From Agitococcus lubricus (lineage in GTDB: Bacteria; Pseudomonadota; Gammaproteobacteria; Pseudomonadales; Moraxellaceae), in NCBI RefSeq assembly GCF_003051055.1, contig NZ_QAON01000004.1, positions 213,351 to 277,350 on the forward strand: DNA of 64,000 nucleotides, written 5' to 3'. The translations under genes and the position numbers were made by a program. The first letter of the stretch is position 1, and each line of letters begins with the position of its first letter. The notes beneath the pieces were generated by a model. The model was not told the DNA's origin. It worked only from the letters and a program-made list of their open reading frames with translations, and did not search any database. Shown here one piece after another: positions 62,828-64,000 of the stretch.

Positions 62828-63864
62828 GAGAAAGCCACCGTATGGTCTAAGGCGAGTTTGATACCAATCATCTCGCCTAATTGGTGATTATGATGTGATG
62901 GCACTAAGGATAATACTTTAGTGCCACTACTCAACTCTAAGGTATATAAAAACTCTGCCCCACGAAAGGCTTTAGCGATGACTTTTGCCTGTATTGGGCT
63001 ATTATCATCATGGATAATATCATCAGGACGAATCAATACATCGACTTCTTCGCCTGCTTCACAAGGGCAAACATCAATCCCAATCTCGCCTAATTCTAAA
63101 GCAATCCGACCATCATCGGAGCAACGTTTTCCTGCCACCAATACCCCTTCACCAATAAATTGAGCAATATGCCGACTACTTGGTTGATGATATAACTCAT
63201 AAGGGCTTGCCCATTGTTCAATCTGGCCGTTGTACATTACCCCCACATAATCGGCCATGGCAAAGGCTTCGTGTTGGTCATGGGTGACTAAAATCGCGGT
63301 GGTATTTTCGGCTTTTAATAAAGCACGCACTTCTAAACTCAAACTTTCGCGTAATTCGGCATCTAAATTAGAAAACGGCTCATCTAACAATAACAATAAT
63401 GGTTTAGGGGCTAAAGCACGCGCTAAAGCAACACGCTGTTGTTGTCCACCCGATAATTGATGCGGATATTGTTTGGCAAATGCACTCAGTTTCACTAAGT
63501 CAATTAACTCGTCAACCCGTTGTTGACGTTGTGCGGCTGACTGTTTGTGTAAACCTAAAGCAATATTTTGACTAACGGTTAAATGGGGAAACAAAGCATA
63601 ATCTTGAAATACCATGCCACACCGCCGTTGATGAGCAGGGATTAACTGTTTGGGCTGACTAAGGATTTGTTGTTGTAAGCTAATTTGCCCTGCACTGACT
63701 GGCTCAAAGCCTGCAATCGCTCTTAATACGGAAGTTTTGCCACAGCCCGATGCACCTAATAAACAGGCGATATCACCTTGCTCTAGCTGAAAACTGAGGT
63801 TTTTAACCACCGTTTGTTGTTGATAGGCAATGCTGATGTTATCAACCGACAATAAAATAGTCAT
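62824..63864 (-). CDS. FbpC/PotA-type ABC transporter ATPase
   Basis: A 346-aa ABC ATPase of an importer. Walker A GASGCGKT (residues 37-44), LSGGQQQRVALARAL signature, Walker B LLLLLDEPFSNLD, LVTHDQHEA and a C-terminal TOBE domain (about 240-346). Closest to Fe3+ (FbpC/AfuC) or polyamine/sulfate importers; the choice cannot be settled. The start at 63864 begins the domain; one at 63903 lies next to an IS end. No permease or binding protein is seen; they may lie across the IS. Confidence 0.87.
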   Translation of the reverse strand: MTILLSVDNISIAYQQQTVVKNLSFQLEQGDIACLLGASGCGKTSVLRAIAGFEPVSAGQISLQQQILSQPKQLIPAHQRRCGMVFQDYALFPHLTVSQNIALGLHKQSAAQRQQRVDELIDLVKLSAFAKQYPHQLSGGQQQRVALARALAPKPLLLLLDEPFSNLDAELRESLSLEVRALLKAENTTAILVTHDQHEAFAMADYVGVMYNGQIEQWASPYELYHQPSSRHIAQFIGEGVLVAGKRCSDDGRIALELGEIGIDVCPCEAGEEVDVLIRPDDIIHDDNSPIQAKVIAKAFRGAEFLYTLELSSGTKVLSLVPSHHNHQLGEMIGIKLALDHTVAFS

Positions 63865-63905
63865 GTTTATCTTCTTCGTTACTACACACCAATTTTTGCT
63901 CATTA

Positions 63906-64000
63906 TGTAATGGTCAAGAGAAACAGGACAGTTATTTAGGCAGCTTGTCTTAAAAAATCACGTTCAAATATTAATGGTGATTTATAACCTAGCGTTGAAT
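63906..64000 (-). mobile_element. IS3-family insertion sequence (right end, partial)
   Basis: An IS end begins at about 63906 with TGTAATGGTCAAGAGAAACA, a terminal inverted-repeat-like sequence with the family's TG tip. It encloses the last residues of a transposase. The rest lies beyond the window, so the length and target duplication cannot be seen. Confidence 0.75.
63936..64000 (-). CDS. IS3-family transposase (OrfB), C-terminal fragment
   Basis: The minus strand encodes STLGYKSPLIFERDFLRQAA followed by TAA. The S-x-x-G-Y-x-S-P-x-x-F-E motif is the C-terminus of IS3-family integrase-type transposases. The gene is cut by the window edge, so its integrity is unknown. Confidence 0.85.
   Translation of the reverse strand, partial: STLGYKSPLIFERDFLRQAA

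Overview
The window is a chromosomal stretch of a gammaproteobacterium, most likely in the Pseudomonadales and perhaps Moraxellaceae-like. This rests on AT-leaning coding sequence, a TIGR02647-type protein, an AlkK-like acyl-CoA ligase, and the order bamD / rluD / pgeF / clpB, which is the enterobacterial gene order but here with large insertions. The genus cannot be fixed from the sequence alone. No rRNA, tRNA or CRISPR array was seen.

Layout. 1-4.6 kb: an acetyltransferase, an SCP2-Fe-alcohol dehydrogenase pair and gltS. 4.6-13.1 kb: a secreted M60/ImpA-like metalloprotease, clpB with a sigma-32-type promoter, and a fatty-acid alpha-dioxygenase-like haem peroxidase. 13.9-19.5 kb: a MalT-type LuxR regulator, an LpxR-like lipid A deacylase, flavodoxin-rhodanese, and pgeF. 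19.6-31.6 kb: pbpC and a giant alpha-2-macroglobulin, normally neighbours, separated here by a Septu-like defence pair (PtuB HNH, PtuA ATPase) and an acyl-CoA ligase. 31.8-38.7 kb: an HD protein, rluD, bamD, OsmC-sirtuin, cyanase, and a small ArsR locus (PanE-like, HIT, ArsR) marked by three copies of one 15-bp motif.

38.7-45.7 kb is the most intriguing block. A 53-residue Gly/Ser-rich membrane protein, a DUF4178 protein, SpeD, an SPFH/SHOCT protein and a DUF350 membrane protein are on one strand. Divergent from them are a membrane-fused spermidine synthase and a Tat-type FAD lipoprotein. It looks like a membrane-stress/polyamine module. 45.7-50.3 kb holds signalling genes: a CBS-histidine kinase with a double-receiver regulator, a GNAT, and a membrane adenylate cyclase. 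50.6-53.6 kb is an operon of three exported proteins (cytochrome c5 lipoprotein, ALO-type flavoprotein, DSD1-type PLP enzyme). 53.7-59.0 kb: an AraC regulator, then a short KdpD-like kinase, KdpE-like regulator and Kup K+ transporter. 59.1-64 kb: a serine hydrolase, an unknown protein, a second acyl-CoA ligase, an FbpC-like ATPase, and the end of an IS3-family element running off the window.

Recurring themes are fatty-acid chemistry (alpha-dioxygenase, two acyl-CoA ligases, SCP2, Fe-ADH, LpxR), envelope protection (A2M, PbpC, PgeF, BamD, SPFH/DUF350) and signalling. Functional links beyond gene adjacency are inference.
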